Shown: one piece after another, positions 32,991 through 45,111 of the stretch | Layout of the letters: each line of letters starts with the position of its first letter | Position numbering within the stretch: position 1 is the first letter of the stretch | DNA from: Thinopyrum elongatum | Taxonomy: Eukaryota > Streptophyta > Magnoliopsida > Poales > Poaceae | Assembly (NCBI GenBank): GCA_011799875.1 | Contig: CM022299.1 | Coordinates: 209,442,070 to 209,506,069, forward strand | Direction of reading: 5' to 3' | DNA: 64,000 nucleotides | Translations under genes and position numbers: made by a program | The notes under the pieces: model-generated | Seen by the model: the letters and a program-made list of their open reading frames with translations, nothing else | Told to the model about the DNA's origin: nothing | Database searches by the model: none

Positions 32991-35900
32991 AAAAATAGGT
33001 TATTGTGGCCACTAGAAAAACGCGGAAAAAGAACTGCAGTGACTACAAGCAAACAACTAAACAAGACAATAAGGAAATAAATAAGCAAGCAACTAACGCT
33101 AGGCTATTATGGCTATTACACATATTACATCCACTGGGCATCAAAGTTCACCACCAGTGCAAATATAGGGGACAAAGCAGCATATCACATACACTAGTTG
33201 TCAAAGTTGGCAACCAGTGCAAATAAACGCCGCAGCAAAACAAGTCCAGAACTGAAACCACTTCAGAAGAGCTCAAGAAACAATATCCTGGGTACCCAGC
33301 ATGCTGGCAAGATGCTTAGCAAGCTTATTAACTTTCTCTTATTTGGCGCTTAAATCCTCCAGTGCTTGCTGTTGCACCAGAAAGTATGCATCTGGATTCT
33401 GCAGGGACTTCCTCAGTCCTTCGGCTTCGTGTCGCGGCACATCTGATCGATGTCTTTCAACTTGAAGTTGAGACTCAAGAAGACGAACTGATTCAGGCAG
33501 CGAGTTCGAAGAGATTGTGCCAGCAGTAGTGGCCAGTAACTCGAACACTACATCAAGACATGACTTTTGGGTTGTCTCACTGTCGTCAAGATAGTTTTTA
33601 TCAGCTTTCTTGGAGACCAACAGGGATGTCTCACTATCTTGAACCTTATCTGCATTACTTCCTTTACCATTTCATAACGGGGTACTCTTCTCCAATATTT
33701 TGTCCGCATTCTAAAAGAGAAACAAGCAGGCACATCACAGGTTTACCATGTTGTATATGTAACTCATTTTGGTAAATCAGTTCAGTAGTAAAGTGGACAG
33801 GATAACAACATGAAACAAACATATATCTATGTACCATGATCACTGTATGGTCTATATCATTCTAGTTTTTGTTGCCAAATCAAGATAGAGACAGTTCAAA
33901 TAATATCTGTCTAGGACAAAGCAGCATAGACAGAATATAAGTGTGGGAAACTACAGAGCAATAACAACACTTGTAATGAGCATGACATGAGAACATAACT
34001 GTTTATTCAATTGAAAATGAAATCAACATAGAGCAAGTTACAACAACAAACCAGTTAAAGAAACATGTTTAAAACATACCTGTTGCGCCATTGGAGTGTC
34101 AATTCCATCCTTCAAATTTGAAAATAGTTGGTATGAGTAAATACAGTGATGCAAGAGCAAAGGAGTATGAACCATAGCTACAGAACTTGACCTGAGAACA
34201 ATTCTTCTTCTGCTTTAAGCGTTGAGGTGAGGTTCGGAGTGGTGGTCCTCGTGCTTTGGGCACTGCAGTTGCCTTACTAACTGCTCGTGTTTGGGTGCTC
34301 TGTGGTGGAGACGGTGCTGTGTCAACTGGAACTGGGTTACTATCTACTGGGGTTGGGGTTAGAAGGGGTGTAGCTGGTTCTCTATCCAACTGGGTAGGGG
34401 TACAATCTGCGAGAGTCTGGGTTATGTGTGGTGGGGCTGGTTCTTGGGCAAGTACAACCGTGGTTCTATCTGCATTGACTAGTAGCACTATCTTTTCTGA
34501 AGATCATGTTGTTACTCCCTTAGATACTACCATCACCCTCTCCAATTCAAATGGCTGATAAACAAGAAAAGTAATTGAATGTACAGACATTGTATGATAG
34601 ACATGTGCAATGGATAGTGGGGAATAAAAGAGGGCATGAAATAATTCACATTTATGTTGTCTAACCAAACAGGATAGCATGACACAATTTCACATATATG
34701 ATGGCTAACTAAACAGGATAGCATGACACAATTTCACATATATGATGGCTAACTAAACAGGATGGAAAGACATAGATCAAAATATGATGACTATGTAAAT
34801 AGGATGACATGATATAACTATATAATGTGTTTATTAAATAGGTTGGCATGGCATAATTCACATACATGCCGCCTATGGAAACATGATAGCATGATATAAT
34901 TCACGGATAGAATGACATACTTCAAAATATGATGACTGTAAACACTAAACAGGATGAGATGATATAACTATATGATGTCTTTATTAAATGGGTTGGCATG
35001 CCATAATTCAGATAGATGCTATCTATGTAAACATGATGGCATGATATAATTCAAATATATGATTTATATACTAAGCAAGTAAGCAGATGGCAATCGCATA
35101 TATGATGTAAAAACTAAGCAATGCAAGACAACATATGCATGATATGAGTAATATAACCCTGCCAAGTTTGAGCATAGACCTCAGCGGGGAAATAGGACTG
35201 GTCATCTATCTCTGAATCCTCCTCTGAGGAGCTATCTGTAACTAGCAAGATGTCTGCTTCAGTAGGTAGCATTGTCTGCTCTGAAGACCTTGTTTTCACT
35301 CCAGATACTTCCAGCACCGCTTCAAATGGCTGATGCACATGAAAAGTAGTTGAATATACAAACATTGTTGACAAATGGAATACGTAATACAAAAAAAGGA
35401 TAGCATGATATAATTCACATATATGATGATTGGCTAAACAACATGGCATTGCATAATTCACATATATAATGCCTTGCAACAAGATAGCATTGTATAATTC
35501 ACATATATAATGTATTGCAACAAGATGTCATTGCATAATTCACATATATGGTAATTAGACACTAAACAGGTGGCATTCACACAAAGCATGTCTAAACTAA
35601 GCAAATGCCATAGCAATGCAAGACACCATACGCACGTATGAGCAACATAACCCTGCCAAGTTAGAGCATACACCTCGGGGGGGGGGGGGAATAGGACTGG
35701 TCATCTGTCTCTGAATCCTCCCCTGAGGAGCTATCCATAACCAGCGAGATATGCGCTTCGTCAGATAGCATAGTCTACTCTGAAGACCTTGTTTTCACTC
35801 CAGAATTTTCCATCACTGTGTCAAATGGCTGATGCACATGAAGAGTAGTTGAATGTACTAACATTGTTGACAAATGTAATACGTAATGAAAAAAAAAGGA

Positions 35901-36975
35901 TGGCACGATATAATTCACATATAAGATGACTGGCTAAGCAGGATGGCATTGCAAAATTCACATATATGATGCGTGGCTAAACAAGATGGCGTTGCATAAT
36001 TCACATATACGATAAAGAAACTAAACAGATGGCATTCACACAAAGCATGTCTAAACTAAGCAGATGACATATTTGATGTATAAAGTAAGCAATGCAAGGC
36101 ACCATATGCATGATATGACCAACATCAGCATGCCAAGTTAGAGCGAAGACCTCAGGGGGTAAATAGGAGTGGTCTTCTCCTTCTGAATCCCCCTCAGAAC
36201 AGTTATCTTCCTCTTGATTACAATCTGAAATGGGTGGAGGGGGGCTGCCTTTGCGCCCACCATGGAGCGACGTCTGCATGAAATTTTATTGCCACGAAAG
36301 GCTCGTCTCTTTTTCTCTACATGTTCAGTTCCATTGTGTACAATAATTGACATGCATAGGAATAAAACATAGTGATATTATGTAAGGAGTGCATGCAGAA
36401 ATCCAGAGTGATGGTAGCAACCTGTGGATAGACCCAAAACCAATGATAGCAGGTAGATAATGGCTTCAGTTAAAAAATACAGATAATGGCTTCTTTACTG
36501 TTTGTTTCCCACCCAACATGAAACTCATAGTAGACACCAGGGATTAACCAGATAGTAGACAGATACTATTGATTGCGGCCCTGATATGTACCCCACAACC
36601 ATTTAAAAACTCAAGTTTGAGCATTAGTTTGGAGCTGACTCAGAGTCTAATCGGTGAACATGACAATAAAGTAGCATGTAATATTAAGCGATGCCTAACA
36701 TAAGCAGACACGAAAGAGTGCGACCTCTCTTGCGGACCCGTGTAGTCCTTGAGGTCATCTGCTCAGTTGATGATGGTAATGCAGTTGTCGTGGCTGCCGG
36801 CGGTGGGGAAGAAGATCTGAGGCGGCGAAAGACAGTCTGGAGGGCGGATCCCTGCTGTGGTGGACCCTTCTGTCATTGGAGCAGCTGAGCTGGGGTGGAT
36901 GATGACGCAGCAGGAGCGGGACAAACCACACAAGGTTTTCTTTGACAACTATCTGCAAGAGAAGTAATTCTGTAA

Positions 36976-37336
36976 GGGCTCGTTTGAATTGGAGGATTCT
37001 AACAACGCAGGGATAGGAAATACACAGTAATAGGATAGGAATGCATGTGCAAAGAATTTAAAATCACAAGATTTCTGTCAATCTGGGTGTTCGGTTCACA
37101 GGAATTGGAAGGTCACAGGAATGCAAAGAAGCATGGTCAAATTAAGTCAAACCACAAGAAAATGTATAGTTATAATGCTATTATGCTACTATCACTTAGT
37201 CTTGTTCTTCATGAATAGGAATTTGAAAAGGAGGGCCAAGTGGATATTAAAATTCCTACGGTTTTTCTTTGAAAGAGACACTAAAGGAACAAATCCTACA
37301 GTTTTCCTTTGCTCCATTCCTTTGAACCAAATGCAT
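36976..37336. mobile_element. Tourist/Harbinger-like MITE, diverged
   Basis: 361 bases flanked by TAA on both sides (36973-36975 and 37337-37339). The left end is GGGCTCGTTTGAATTGG; the right end in reverse reads ATGCATTTGGTTCAAAGG, so the inverted ends are only partly matched. The inside is symmetric in character (AGGAAT words left, ATTCCT words right), as in grass Tourist-like elements. It lies in an intron of the CACTA gene. Confidence 0.5.
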
Positions 37337-38034
37337 TAATAGTAGCACCATAGGAAACTTTCCAATTCCTATGTTTTTCCTTCACTTTTCCTTTCAACCA
37401 CTGGCAATTCTAGTAGGCAGGCTTGAACAGGCAAAAGCCTACACTCCAAAAATGTTTTTGTGCTACTTGTACTACTTTGGACCCAGGCCACTGCCCTAAT
37501 AACTCAACTCCCAGGCCCATCTACACATGCACAACTCAAACGCGCAGAAATAAATAATGATGGCTTTCGAGAGAGTCCATCACGGATAGCTAAGTTGCCT
37601 AGTACCTCACTGCTTGTCATATAGTAGGAGAAACTAATTGTATTTCACGTTACTACGTGTGCTCAGTGGACAATATATATAACATGTAGAGTAAAAAAGC
37701 GATGCAACAAGTGTACAACCTCTTTGGCGAAGCCATGTCGATCTCAGCATGATTGGGTTGGTCAGTGAGGATGCTCCGGCTGATGTGGCTGTCGGAGGAG
37801 GGGAAAAAGATCTTAGGCGTCTGGAGATGGAGCCGAGCGTACTACTCTGCTGTGATGGAGGGTTTCGTCGTTGGAGCAGCTTCGGTGAGTTGTACGCCGG
37901 CGAGGCTGAAGCAGGACAAGAGAGACAACGTTAACCTGAGTGGAATTCTAATAGCATCTCCAATAGATGATGTAAAATACATAACCACAAAGTGCTAGAT
38001 GTAAAATACATCAGCCGCTCATCTCTGAACTTAA

Positions 38035-38127
38035 CTGTCAAAACAAAATTTAACTGTCGAAACTGAATTTTACTGTACAAACTGAATTTTGCTGTCGAAA
38101 CTGAATTTTACTGCCGAAACTGAACGC
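38035..38127. repeat. Five tandem copies of a 19-bp unit
   Basis: ACTGTCGAAACTGAATTTT and variants, head to tail, next to the AGC-rich tract. Confidence 0.75.
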
Positions 38128-38134
38128 ACTAGTA

Positions 38135-38420
38135 GCAGAAAAGCAGTAGCAGCAGCAGCGCCCAGAGTAGCAGTGCATGCGAGAGCCGGGGCAGCTGGTC
38201 GTGTAGCAGCATCTCGGGTAGCAGCTGCAGGGGCTCGAGCGAGAGCAGGATCTGCTGCTCGTGCAGCAGCAGCGCGAGCAAGAGTAGAGCAGCAGCGCAA
38301 GCAAGAGCAAGAGCGAGAGCAGCAGCGCGAGCAAGAGCAAGAGCAGACTAGGCAGGGGACCGAGAGCAAGAGCAGAGCAGCAGCGCAAGCGAGAGCCAAT
38401 GCAGCAGCAGCTCCTACTGA
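38135..38420. repeat. AGC/GAGCAAGA low-complexity tract
   Basis: About 290 bases of GCAGCAGCAGC and GAGCAAGAGCAAGA words. It opens long frames on both strands (38089-38481 plus; 38050-38541 minus) rich in Ala, Arg, Gln or Ser/Cys; these are compositional and not called as genes. Confidence 0.8.
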
Positions 38421-39208
38421 TGTGGACGTCGCCGCCGAGGGAGCGACACCGTGGAGGAAGTGGCCGACGACACCACCGTAGATGGAGCCGCGCCATGTCG
38501 GCTCGGGACCGAGCGCCGGCAACACCGTGAGATCGAATCAAGAAGAAAATACAGCGATTAGTGTAGAACCTTTTTGGTGGCGCTGATTAGGCCTCAGCTT
38601 CATCCGAGGAATCGGTGATGATGCTGCTCTTCCGGTGGTGCAGGTGAAGACGGTGGTGTGGGAATGGAGGTGGCGCAAAAGACGAGGGGAACGTCGGGCA
38701 GCTCCTTGGAGGTGGAGGACGGGGTGGCTGAACCGGCGGGATGATGAAATCGACGATGGATCCTCATCCGGTGTGGTGGATGAGGGACGTCGAGGTGTTG
38801 CTATGCACGACGTCGTCGGGGAAGAGGCTCCGGATGAGTGGGCGGACGGAGGAGGGTGTGGGGCTTCGCTGGTTTTCGCGGCCTCGGTGTACGAATGGAG
38901 GGCGGAGGGGATGGGAGGGGGAACCATGGCTTAGGGACGCGCTTGTCCGAAATGTGGGGTAAGTTACGAAAGTAGCCCCACCGATTTGAACTAGGTGGTT
39001 CTTTCGGTTCAGGGGTATCACGGGAATTTTGCATGTCGGGATTTGGCAGGAGGTGGGAGTTTTCACGCGCGTTGTATTTTTGGGATAGCAATGCGCGGGT
39101 TGAGATGGAGGGAATTTTAGGAGCACAACAAGACAAAGAGATATCTTAAAATTTTGGGATAACAAGGCGCGGGTTGAAATTTCTGGACAAGCCTAACATG
39201 TATACTAT

Positions 39209-39441
39209 GGGTGTGTTTGGTTTGTGCCCAAGGTTGCCCCACCAAAGCATTGGCTAGCCAAATTTTTGGTTGAGGTTTTGGTTGCCCATGATTTAGCCAA
39301 CATTGGCAAGAAAAATGAACTAGATTTGGCTAGAGTTCATTGGCATGCCAAAAAATTGGCAATGATCCAAACAAAGACCAATCTTTGGGTCATGACCAAA
39401 ATTTTGGTAAGGTGCACTTTGGCCACAATCCAAACACACCC
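39209..39441. mobile_element. MITE with GGGTGTGTTTGG ends
   Basis: 233 bases with inverted ends GGGTGTGTTTGGTTTGTG and CACAATCCAAACACACCC, flanked by TAT on each side (39206-39208 and 39442-39444). Non-coding. The superfamily is uncertain: a 3-bp duplication suggests Harbinger, but TAT is not the usual TAA/TTA. Confidence 0.65.
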
Positions 39442-39444
39442 TAT

Positions 39445-41600
39445 ATCAAATCAATTCGCACTTCCCTCGACGAAAAAACAAAATGAAATCAATTCGCACC
39501 ACACGAGAGAGTCTAGTCCCGTGTACTGTACCAAATCAATTCGCACTACAAATGCCATTCAAAACTTTGAATCCATGTTATGTTCAATTAAAATATTTCG
39601 CTACGTGTATAATGCATGCAACCTGCTACTCAAATGAACGTTTTAGTGCATTCCAAACGTATATACTACTGCTTCAATATGAACTAAATTTGAACTTGTT
39701 TCTCTGTTAGAATAAGATCTGCAATCATGATTGTTGTCAAGTTAAACCATTTGAATTCGTTTCTCTATTTTAATAAGATCTACAATCATCATTATTGTCA
39801 AGTTAAACCATCGTTTGTATATTATCTTCACAGCACACCACATGATTACTGTCGAGTTAGATATGAACTATGTGTACTATATGAACTCAAACTCGATTTT
39901 TTGAATCCACTTTATGTTGATTTCAAATCACAGTACATTTCAAGCTCTAGCTAGATCTTTATAATCTAAACCATGTCTCATATGTATAATGTGTTTATCA
40001 CATAATGTATGGTGCCCCGCCCCCTACGCCTACAAGTATTTAGATGTGAGTTGCAAATGCCACACATTATCACAAATTCAAATAAAATGTGAGATTGTTC
40101 GATATATAGTATGGTTTAGATTGTTCGATATTTAGTTGTGAGTTGCAAACACCACACATTATCACAAATTCAAATAAAATGTGTGATTGTTCGATATATA
40201 GTATGGTTTAGATTGTTTGATATTTAGCTGTGAGTTGCAAACGCCACGCATTATCACATTATGGTATAACATGTCCAAAACCACACCACACGTATCACCG
40301 CTATATTCATGCATGCATAGGTTTATAACACTATGATCTCTTATTCAAATATATGAATCCACTTTCATATCGAATTATGATCTTTGTTAGTCTCTTACAC
40401 CCACACAATCCTCTAACCTTTGTAGCTAGCACTAACTTTCTCTCGTGCATGCACACACCCTCCTCGCCCTCCCCCTCCCTCAACATTCTATCCATCACGC
40501 ACATTCATTTTTTTTCTTTAGGTCGTTCTCCCACGGTCTCCACAACTCCTTTCTGACACACACCGATCGATAAACCTCTCCAGCGATGTCTTCCTACCAC
40601 ATACACACGCACTTTCCATCTCCTCCTTTCTGTGTCCATGCCTCGTGTCTCTCATACGGTCCCACGCACATGTAAACTCTCACCCCTCTTTTCATCGATC
40701 TCACAATCGCACACTCCTCCCCCTATCTAGCTAGTAGGCCTCTCGCACCACCTCCTAGCTCCATCTCTCTCTCTATCCATCTCTCTGGGCCTTATTTGCC
40801 TCTAACAAATGGATGTACACCGACCGATCTCCCGCTATACATATAGCTAGCTAGGTCATTTATAACTCGTTTTCCCCATGCGCCGATCCATCTACCTCAT
40901 TAGTTATGTCTCTCCCTTCCTCCGACACACAACAATTGATCTACCGATCTAGTTAGGTCTGCTTACCAAACACATGGTCCTCCTTCATCATCCATGCATG
41001 CCTCCCAACACATCTATCACGCACACACACACACAGAAACACATCCCCACTCTTCTTGATAATATTGCAGTTGTACCCTCAGTTTGTCTAGTATGCCTCT
41101 CCCACCATCTCCGAGAAGCAACTCCACCACCCCTCCGGCACCTCTCTCTCTCTCACTCTCTCTCTCCCTCTCTATGTCCCAACCTATTCCCCGTCCTTCA
41201 CTTATGTATGGATGTCGACCGATCTCCCTCAAGACATAGCTAGGTCTCTCCTTCTCAACACATATACGAGTCGATCTACCTCTCTAGTTAGGTCTTTGCC
41301 TCCCCCCTCCCCCCCAACACACACCGATACATCGATCGCTCTAGTCATGTCTCCCTGCCGCACACAAACTTGCCCTGTGCCCTTTGACGTTCCGGTAGGT
41401 CATTCGCCCTATATCTTTGACTTGCACACACACAATTTTGATGGCTCTCTTCATCGATCTCGCACCCCCACACTTGATCCTCTCTTCGACTCTATCGATA
41501 TCTATGGCCCCTCCCTCTCTTCTCGTGGATCGCCCCCTCTATATATGATATAGATAGGCCTCTATTTCACACACATTGCATGTGTCAAATTTTTGTTTGA
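39445..41600. other. Low-copy AT- then CT-rich DNA with simple repeats, no gene
   Basis: 39445-40040 is AT-rich, with AATCAATTCGCAC repeated at 39450, 39488 and 39535. 40045-40265 is a 92-bp tandem repeat. 40400-41560 is CT- and CA-rich with loosely repeated phrases such as CGATCT-CCTCTCTAGTTAGGTCT and short CA and CT microsatellites (41020-41036; 41143-41172). Small ORFs here have no recognisable content. Confidence 0.6.
40045..40265. repeat. 92-bp tandem repeat, about 2.4 copies
   Basis: Units starting TGTGAGTTGCAAA at 40045, 40137 and 40229; the first two differ at only a few positions. Confidence 0.85.
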
Positions 41601-41734
41601 GATATCATCGACACATATTCCCACAAATACATTCACAAAATCACCCCCCATAACAAAAACACTCACAAACCCACACGCCATCTCTCTAGGTTTGTATCTC
41701 TCTCACACACACCCACGTAGGTGGGGGACATGCA

Positions 41735-41940
41735 TGAAGAGAAGAGGTGCACGCACGGCGCACGTACTCCCGTCTCTTTTCCAACCACACCCGCGCGGGT
41801 ACACGGTGGAGCTCATTTCTGTACGAAAAGGCAGCCCACGTGGTAATTTGACACGTGTACTGGTTGTCCACTTGATGGAGGATCATGTACCATGGGTGAA
41901 CAAACAAATTGTGACTTGACGCGTTATTTAAAAAAAGAGG
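41735..41940 (+). repeat. Duplicated low-copy segment, copy 1
   Basis: Shares with 43668-43890 the words GAAGAGAAGAGGTGCACGCAC, GGTGGAGCTCATTTCTGTA, GCAGCCCACGTG.TAATTTGAC and GCGT(C/T)ATTTA. A shorter match (GAAGAGAAGAGGTACACGCAC) is at 54038. It looks like a promoter-type region duplicated in the non-transposon DNA. Confidence 0.65.
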
Positions 41941-42116
41941 CAAACCATGTGGGTCCTACCTTAGAGGCAAGGCTCTATACACTGGAGATGCTCTGTATTA
42001 CTTTTGATGTGTCCCGTCAACTCACAGAACAAGGAGAAGCTTGCTTAGTACGCCCTCTCCCCCGCCCACGGGCACGGTGGCTCGCAGAGTCGCAGGACGA
42101 GGAGAAGCTTTGCTTA

Positions 42117-42471
42117 GAGCAAGTATAATAGAGACTACTCAACAGGCTATAACATCTTCCACATTAGCAAAATCATAGCTGGAGGAGAGAGAAGTGAGGA
42201 GAGAGAACCAAGCCGGCGCTTCGCGAGTCGCCGAGCGATAGCATAGGCAACGAGAAAAAGGAGCCTTCATGCAACCCATGTGAGCACGATGGCCGGCGTT
42301 CAGCTCCTCCCAGCAAATCCTGTGCCTTTCCCTTGCCTCGCACATCATGCATGCATTAAATGTATAGCTAGTACTACAACCATTCTACTATATGAGGTAT
42401 TTCAAATACGGGCTACAAATGACATGGCTCTACTATAGAGCCGGCAGCAGGCTTTACTATTAACCTTGCTC
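42117..42471. mobile_element. Tourist/Harbinger-type MITE, TSD TTA
   Basis: 355 bases with inverted ends GAGCAAGTATAATAG and CTATTAACCTTGCTC, flanked by TTA at 42114-42116 and 42472-42474. The flanks are parts of a short local repeat containing GAGGAGAAGCTTTGCTTA. Non-coding; the ORF inside it on the minus strand is not supported. Confidence 0.7.
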
Positions 42472-42540
42472 TTACTACGCCTACGCCAGCTCCCTCGCCC
42501 ACGCGCGCGGTGTCTCGCAGGATGAGGAGAAAATTTTACT

Positions 42541-42865
42541 ACTCCCTCCGTTAGACGTATATACACTCCTCGTCCCTACCTTGGTTAGAGAGATTATCAT
42601 ATTGTTTGAAATATACTCCCTCTGTCCCAAAATTCTTGTCTTAGATTTGTCTAGATACGGATGTATCTAATACTAAAACGTGACTTGATACATCCGTATC
42701 TAGACAAATCTAAGACAAGAATTTTGGGACGGAGGGAGTATGTCTTTTAGCAGATTTCAATATGAACTACTAGTACATACTCCAAACACTGATGTATATA
42801 GACGTATTTTAGAGTGTAGATTCACTCATTTTGCTCCGTATGTAGTCCATATTGAAACGGACGTA
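42541..42865. mobile_element. Stowaway-type MITE remnant hosting a second Stowaway
   Basis: CTCCCTCCGTTAGACG at 42543 and, beyond the nested element, GTCTTTTAGCAGATTTCAATATG...TAGAGTGTAGATTCACTCATTTTGCTCCG...CATATTGAAACGG resemble the body of a common Triticeae Stowaway. The right end is degraded. Confidence 0.5.
42616..42738. mobile_element. Stowaway MITE, 123 bp, TA target duplication
   Basis: CTCCCTCTGTCCCAAAATTC at the left and its near-perfect reverse complement GAATTTTGGGACGGAGGGAG at the right; almost the whole element folds back on itself (a match of about 50 bases per arm). TA flanks at 42614-42615 and 42739-42740. This is the mariner-derived Stowaway type of Triticeae. Confidence 0.92.
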
Positions 42866-43667
42866 GTAGTACGCACTCTCCCTCGCCCCTCGACCCTCGG
42901 CCCTCGCCCACGTGGTGGACGTGCAACAATTCATTCGGTCTCAGATTGCCAGAACCATATACTGTAGTACCATTATTGCTCGATTTCCCGAAGAGGCGAT
43001 GAGCCAAGCGCAAGGTTAATATTTTTGAGATGCCAAGCGCAAGGTTTATAGGAGAACAAGTAGTAGTAGTACTAGTAGTACATACTGTACCAGTGGTACG
43101 TACTGTATGAGGAAGAAGCCAACAAGAATGTATGTTTTGAGTGACAGTCTCTTCTTACAGGACGTGCTAGACCTAGTGGACCTCATTGTTGCAATGGGAG
43201 TACTATCATAGATGGCACGATTCAGAGTGGTGGGCAGCGGGAATAATTCGGAGCTGCTTAGTCTTAAACCCCATGAAGAAGTCCCATCGAAAGGAATAGC
43301 CATCCTCTACACGTGCTCCTATGTAAAATGAGTAAATGAGACAAAAAGAGAAAGAGACAAAGTAAAAAAAATCACCACCCTTAGAGCCAGCCCTATTGTA
43401 TCAGTGAATGATATTTCTACATCGTGATTGACATGGCTATATTATTAACCATGCTGCAGAGGTAGAAGCAGATTTTTATTTATTTGCAGAGGTAGTAGCG
43501 GATGGATATTCAACAAGGAGTGAAATGATGGCTACTTCCTCGGTCAAACATAGAGAAAGGTGGGCCTCATGATTTGACGGCTTATTAGTCATTATTACTG
43601 CCTATACTCTTTGCCCATATAATAACCGCGTGGTAGAGTACTAGTGGGCTATACTTAACCATGCTCG

Positions 43668-43890
43668 AAGAGAAGAGGTGCACGCACCCACACACATAGT
43701 ACTAGTAGCACTCTTTGCGTCTTTTGCGTCTTCCCCAACCACACACGTGACATGGTGGAGCTCATTTCTGTATGATGATGCAGCCCACGTGATAATTTGA
43801 CGCATCTAGTAGTAGTTACTCACTTAATGGAGGGTCAGGAACCACGCATGAATGGTGCCGCGTCATTTATAAATAAAGTTTTTTTCTTCA
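43668..43890 (+). repeat. Duplicated low-copy segment, copy 2
   Basis: Partner of 41735-41940. Followed by TTATAAATAAAG (43868) and TATAAATAGG (43907), TATA-like sites that precede the segment into which the 8.5 kb element inserted. Confidence 0.6.
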
Positions 43891-43899
43891 GTGGCACGT

Positions 43900-44156
43900 A
43901 CGCAATATAAATAGGTTCATATGGAGAGAAAAAGAAACCGCTCCACTATATACATAGCCAGGACGAGCCTACACGGTTGCTTGCTGGGGTTGCTCTCTTC
44001 ACACTCTCTCGCACAAAATGATTGTGGCCACATCTCTAACATCCGGGCGGATCTTCTCCGCCGGGGGAAGGGGTGGATGCTTTGTGTAGATGCGGTTACC
44101 GTCGCCGACGGCGAAAACCCACTGTCGGCGTGTCCCGATCAGGGGTCCCCGCCGTT
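43900..44156 (+). repeat. Low-copy segment interrupted by the 8.5 kb element; duplicate of 56378-56720
   Basis: GGAGAGAAAAAGAAACCGCTCCA...TTGCTCTCTTCACACTCTCTC and GTCGCCG-CGGCG...CCACTGTCGGC correspond to 56384-56465 and 56647-56680. The match resumes after the transposon at 52667 (CCGTTCTCTCTCAC against GATGTTCTCTTTCAC at 56693) and reaches CATGTGGAT at 52848 and 56851. This shows what the site looked like before insertion. It may be the 5' leader of a duplicated host sequence, but no protein is recognisable. Confidence 0.6.
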
Positions 44157-45034
44157 TGTCAGCATTCTGGGAACCAGGGTACCCAGACTTGCCTGCCTGC
44201 GGCCCACGGCGTGACTCCATCAACGGCCTGGTACGGCCCAGTTTCAACACCAACAAGACAAGACGCTCGCGAGGGGCCAAGCCTCACGAGGCAGACAACG
44301 CCAAGACCTACTGAGGGAGCGGCCTCCCCAGGTTGCCTCCTGAGGAATGGAGATTTCTATGCAGGTACCCAACCTCACGAGGTTGCGGTGATGTAAGCCA
44401 TGACGACCAAGGCCAGACGGGCGCCAGCAGGCACAGAGGAGCAGGTTTCCTCTTTGGTGCTAAGGAGGCAAGCGCAGGCGTGGGTTCCCGAGGAATCAGG
44501 CAAAGGTTTCCATTCCGGTGCAACGAGACCAAGACCGCCAGGACGGCAGGACGGATTTCATCACCGAGCGCACCGCGGCGTCACGGCCAGAAGCTTTGCA
44601 GGCGAAGACCACCTTTCGTCAGGATAAAATGTACTACTTGTCCCCTTTCAAATTGGGCACTGTGGGATCCCTTCCCGCCTTCGTTTTGGAGGAAGAGGAC
44701 CGAGGCCGCTATAAGTATAAGCTAGCCACCACCATAGAGAGGGGACCGAACCAAAGGATGACTCACCCTCACCCTAGAGCAGACCTCGCGAGGTTGTTCT
44801 TCCCTTGTACTAGTTCATCCCCAGCCCCTCATGAGGCAAATCCACCACAAATCAGGAGTAGGGTCTTACACCGCAAGGTGGCCCGAACCTGGGTAAACTG
44901 CCGTGTCCATCTCCTTCCTTGATCCATCGAGCTAGGCTGAAGGGCGACGTATTGTTTGGTTGGATAGGTTGAGTTCTTCGCACACGCCCCAGAGTTTGAA
45001 CCTTCTTTGGGTCTACAAAGCCCTGAATCCGACA
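44157..45034 (+). repeat. 5' LTR of the 8.5 kb Tat-type element
   Basis: Starts TGTCAGCATTCTGGG and ends CCCTGAATCCGACA. Contains GCCGCTATAAGTATAAGC near 44705, a TATA-like site. Confidence 0.92.
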
Positions 45035-45035
45035 T

Positions 45036-45054
45036 TTGGCGCTCCAGGTAGGGG
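45036..45054 (+). promoter_or_regulatory. Primer-binding site of the 8.5 kb element
   Basis: TTGGCGCTCCAGGTAGGGG, one base after the LTR. It differs from the TGGTATCAGAGC type used by the other elements here; I do not assign the tRNA. Confidence 0.6.
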
Positions 45055-45111
45055 CGTGTCGGAGCTCTACCCCTCTCATCAGCCGCGCACTGCTCACATT
45101 GCGCGCCTCCC

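Larger units (their letters stand above)
33339..38927 (-). pseudogene. CACTA-borne multi-exon gene with duplicated exons, decayed
   Basis: Read on the minus strand. Exon 1 is about 38927-38570 (MVPPPIPSALHSYTE..., proline/serine-rich, ending QRHQK). Then 37905-37720 and 36952-36725: both flanked by AG acceptors and GT donors, similar to each other, both ending in a basic LRQR or VRKR motif. Then 36316 to about 36125, 35828-35652 and 35329-35158: three related acidic exons (DSSSEEDSEIDDQSYFPAEV type). Then 34554-34192 (TPTPVD-type repeats, ending RLKQKKNCSQ). The last, 33710-33339, is coiled-coil-like (SVRLLESQLQVERHRSD...FLVQQQALEDLSAK, stop). Breaks: TGA near 34506, TGA near 33675, a frameshift in the 36316 exon. 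It resembles the second gene of Triticeae CACTA elements (TnpA-like position). Exon limits are by eye. Confidence 0.5.
31717..39200 (-). mobile_element. Second CACTA element: one terminus and its multi-exon gene; far end not found
   Basis: The terminus at 31717 reads CACTACAAAAAAAATACAC, then ACTTCCGTGATGATA with several shorter repeats of CACTTCCGTGAYGA and its complement to 31930. A long subterminal region (32150-32990) is packed with GGCCCGTTA/TAACGGGCC-type words. Then comes a minus-strand gene transcribed toward this terminus. I find no matching GTAGTG end before 39209, so the right edge is only the point where this kind of sequence stops. A 3-bp target ATG precedes the left end, but its partner is not seen. 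Confidence 0.65.

Noticed and set aside
38050..38541. Ala/Arg/Gln- and Ser/Cys-rich ORFs on both strands
   Set aside because: AGC-rich low-complexity tract.
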